Assembly: GCA_009823395.1 (NCBI GenBank)
Contig: CM020503.1
Location: 9,142,001-9,206,000 of the forward strand
Direction: 5' to 3'
Source: Thamnaconus septentrionalis
Lineage: Eukaryota; Chordata; Actinopteri; Tetraodontiformes; Monacanthidae
Length of the DNA stretch: 64,000 nt
The position numbers and the translations under genes were made by a program. This document shows positions 62,334 through 64,000 of this stretch, one piece after another. Positions within the stretch are counted from its first letter, which is position 1. Each line of letters begins with the position of its first letter. The notes under the pieces were generated by a model. It had not been told where the DNA came from. It did no database searches and worked only from the letters and a program-made list of their open reading frames with translations.

Positions 62334-64000
62334 GTTGGTTCAATTTCCCTCACGTCGCTTTCGACAGCATCAATTAAACACAACAGTCAATGCCACTTTT
62401 TGTGAGAGCTTCGCGAGACGTCAGAGGGGAGCTCTTAGTGGTCTTGTAGTAACATCTCCTCTTTATGCAACTACAAATCATCTTTGTACAGTCAGCAACT
62501 TCTATCCCTCTGATGGGGATATGATGATCTCCTGCAAAAACCGCTGAAATATTTATCTATCACAGCACGACACTTCCGCAGTCCAACTGTTCACCTTGGA
62601 TACGGACGAGTGGATAGCTCAAGGGATGGATGAATGGGCAGACAGGTGAAGGGATAGAGGGTGGAAGAACTTAATAATTCATCTCGATCACCATATGACA
62701 CTAATGTGATTTGGGGGAGTACAAATGGGAAGAAAAGTGTATGAAAGTTAAGTCAATTCAGTCGTCAAGCTGTTGAAGAAAAACTGGACTTCAGAACATA
62801 ATCTCGAAAAACATTGAGTTCATAAACAACAACATGCCTCTATTAATATGCTCATTTGATAAGGCAACATGGGGAGTTGATGAGAAATGCCACCTCTAAT
62901 TTGAGGCAGCTTTCAAACCCTCCATAAGCCACGCCAGTTTGCATTCAAATGAGCTACCCCCCATACATCACTGTACATGTTTACTAAACAGGCACCCTGG
63001 GGAAGAAGCAATTAAACATTTATAGTGACTGGGGCTGGAGTTTTAGCGCTGTTATTGTCATTACAAATAATTTAGAAACTATTGCTTAAGACTCACGTGT
63101 TTGGAGCAACATTTAACAAAAGGAGAGAAATGGGGAGGGGGGAGGAGAGTCTGTACAGCGGGAAATCTTTTTTGTAGCTACAGCTTCTCTTTGCTGAAAT
63201 GAGATTTTATATAAGGCAGCTGTGTGGTAAGAAAAGGGAATAAAAGGTGGGAATAAACTGAAAACAGCATCCATGTGAATAAGAGACGTATGGGGGAAAT
63301 GTCTTTCTAATACCTAAGTTCTATTATGTGATACCCTTTAGAAATATACAACAAAATACAAACAGAAACAAGTATAAAGGCAAGATATCAGTCAAAATAA
63401 ATGAGATCTCCTGCCTTTCCTTTTCCTGTTTTCTGAAACAGCAGTGCTTGTCCAACTGTGGGTGGGGTATCAGCCATATATACAAACAATTTTATTACAC
63501 CATGAAAATGTTTGGAAGAGGCTGGAAGAGATGAAAAATGGTTGAGTGCTGGCGCTTGCTATTGTGTCATAAATTTTATTCACTTATTTATTTATTGCTG
63601 CGCAGCACCGACAGTGGTCCGCTTCAATGAGGGTAGCACGAGGCTGGAAGTGTTATTGACAGGGAGTGAAGGAGGCGCGCCACGTGGCACGAAGAGGTCA
63701 GGTGGAAAGATGATTGGAAGGATGAAGAATGGCTGAGCCATAATCAGGATTGAAGAAAGTAAAGGAAGACCGCAGCCGAGGCTGAATGAAAAAAAAAAAA
63801 AAAAAAAAGATGGAGGGGAAGGAGAAACTAATAGTTTGAGTGATGGATAGGGCCGGAAGGGAGGAAGGGGTGAATTTTGAGATAGGAATGGGGCCTCAGA
63901 GGTTTCAGAAAGGATTGACGTAGACAGGGAAGATAGGAGATGCGCTCTACCCAAATCACCCTGGGAGAGATAGAGATGAAAGAATGATGGGGGAAACACA
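62334..64000 (+). other. lrfn4: lrfn4 intron (partial, runs off the right edge)
   Basis: No family-like coding sequence for the second half of FN3, the transmembrane segment or the tail is present, so the next exon lies beyond 64000. The first 213 bases stay open in frame before a stop at 62545-62547. AATAAA words occur at about 63238 and 63252. A poly(A) run lies at about 63788-63808, followed by purine-rich sequence. Confidence 0.75.

Overview
This is vertebrate nuclear DNA, most likely from a ray-finned (teleost, probably percomorph-type) fish. Short, well-conserved coding exons with canonical GT-AG borders are scattered through long non-coding DNA. That DNA is dense in (CA)n/(GT)n, (GA)n, (AT)n and (GATA)n microsatellites and in interspersed repeats typical of fish genomes: hAT-type and other inverted-repeat DNA elements, and the 'tttatatagcgc' repeat families. 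Nothing in it is prokaryotic.

Two protein-coding genes are recognisable, on opposite strands. (1) The minus strand of the left 19 kb carries four consecutive exons of pyruvate carboxylase (pc): 19225-19369, 17909-17998, 8951-9172 and 2355-2511, in transcription order. They encode the end of the biotin carboxylase domain, the linker, and the start of the carboxyltransferase barrel. Reading frames join exactly across every junction. The C-terminal half of the enzyme lies beyond the left edge. The upstream exons (biotin carboxylase core, transit peptide) were not found in the window and should lie beyond the right edge. (2) The plus strand of the right end carries lrfn4, a synaptic-adhesion-like molecule with LRRs, an Ig domain and an FN3 domain. 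Its coding exons are 57332-57931, 58048-58210, 59796-59966, 60992-61153 and 61605-62333. The rest of FN3, the transmembrane segment and the cytoplasmic tail are beyond the right edge.

The layout therefore suggests that lrfn4 sits head-to-head inside, or next to, a large pc intron on the opposite strand. The same arrangement is known in human (LRFN4 within PC at 11q13). The 38-kb stretch 19370-57331 has no recognisable coding exon. A CpG- and purine-rich block at about 38.1-40.6 kb is the best candidate for the lrfn4 promoter and 5' untranslated exons.

Region by region: 1-19.4 kb is pc exons and introns. 19.4-38 kb is intronic or intergenic with several transposon remnants: an inverted-repeat element at 21.7 kb, a terminal-inverted-repeat transposon with a coding relic at 25.1 kb, a hAT element with perfect target duplication at 28.4 kb beside a LINE tail, and an AT array next to a hAT end at 36.4 kb. 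38-40.6 kb is the putative promoter/5' UTR. 40.6-57.3 kb is the presumed lrfn4 intron, with purine-rich tracts and a second intact-ended hAT element. 57.3-62.3 kb is lrfn4 coding exons, and the final 1.7 kb is intron.

I found no new multi-gene system. The most interesting points are the nested gene pair, the multi-intron lrfn4 LRR region, its unusual N-terminus and expanded acidic linker, and the complementary (GA)n/(CT)n arrays around the putative first intron.
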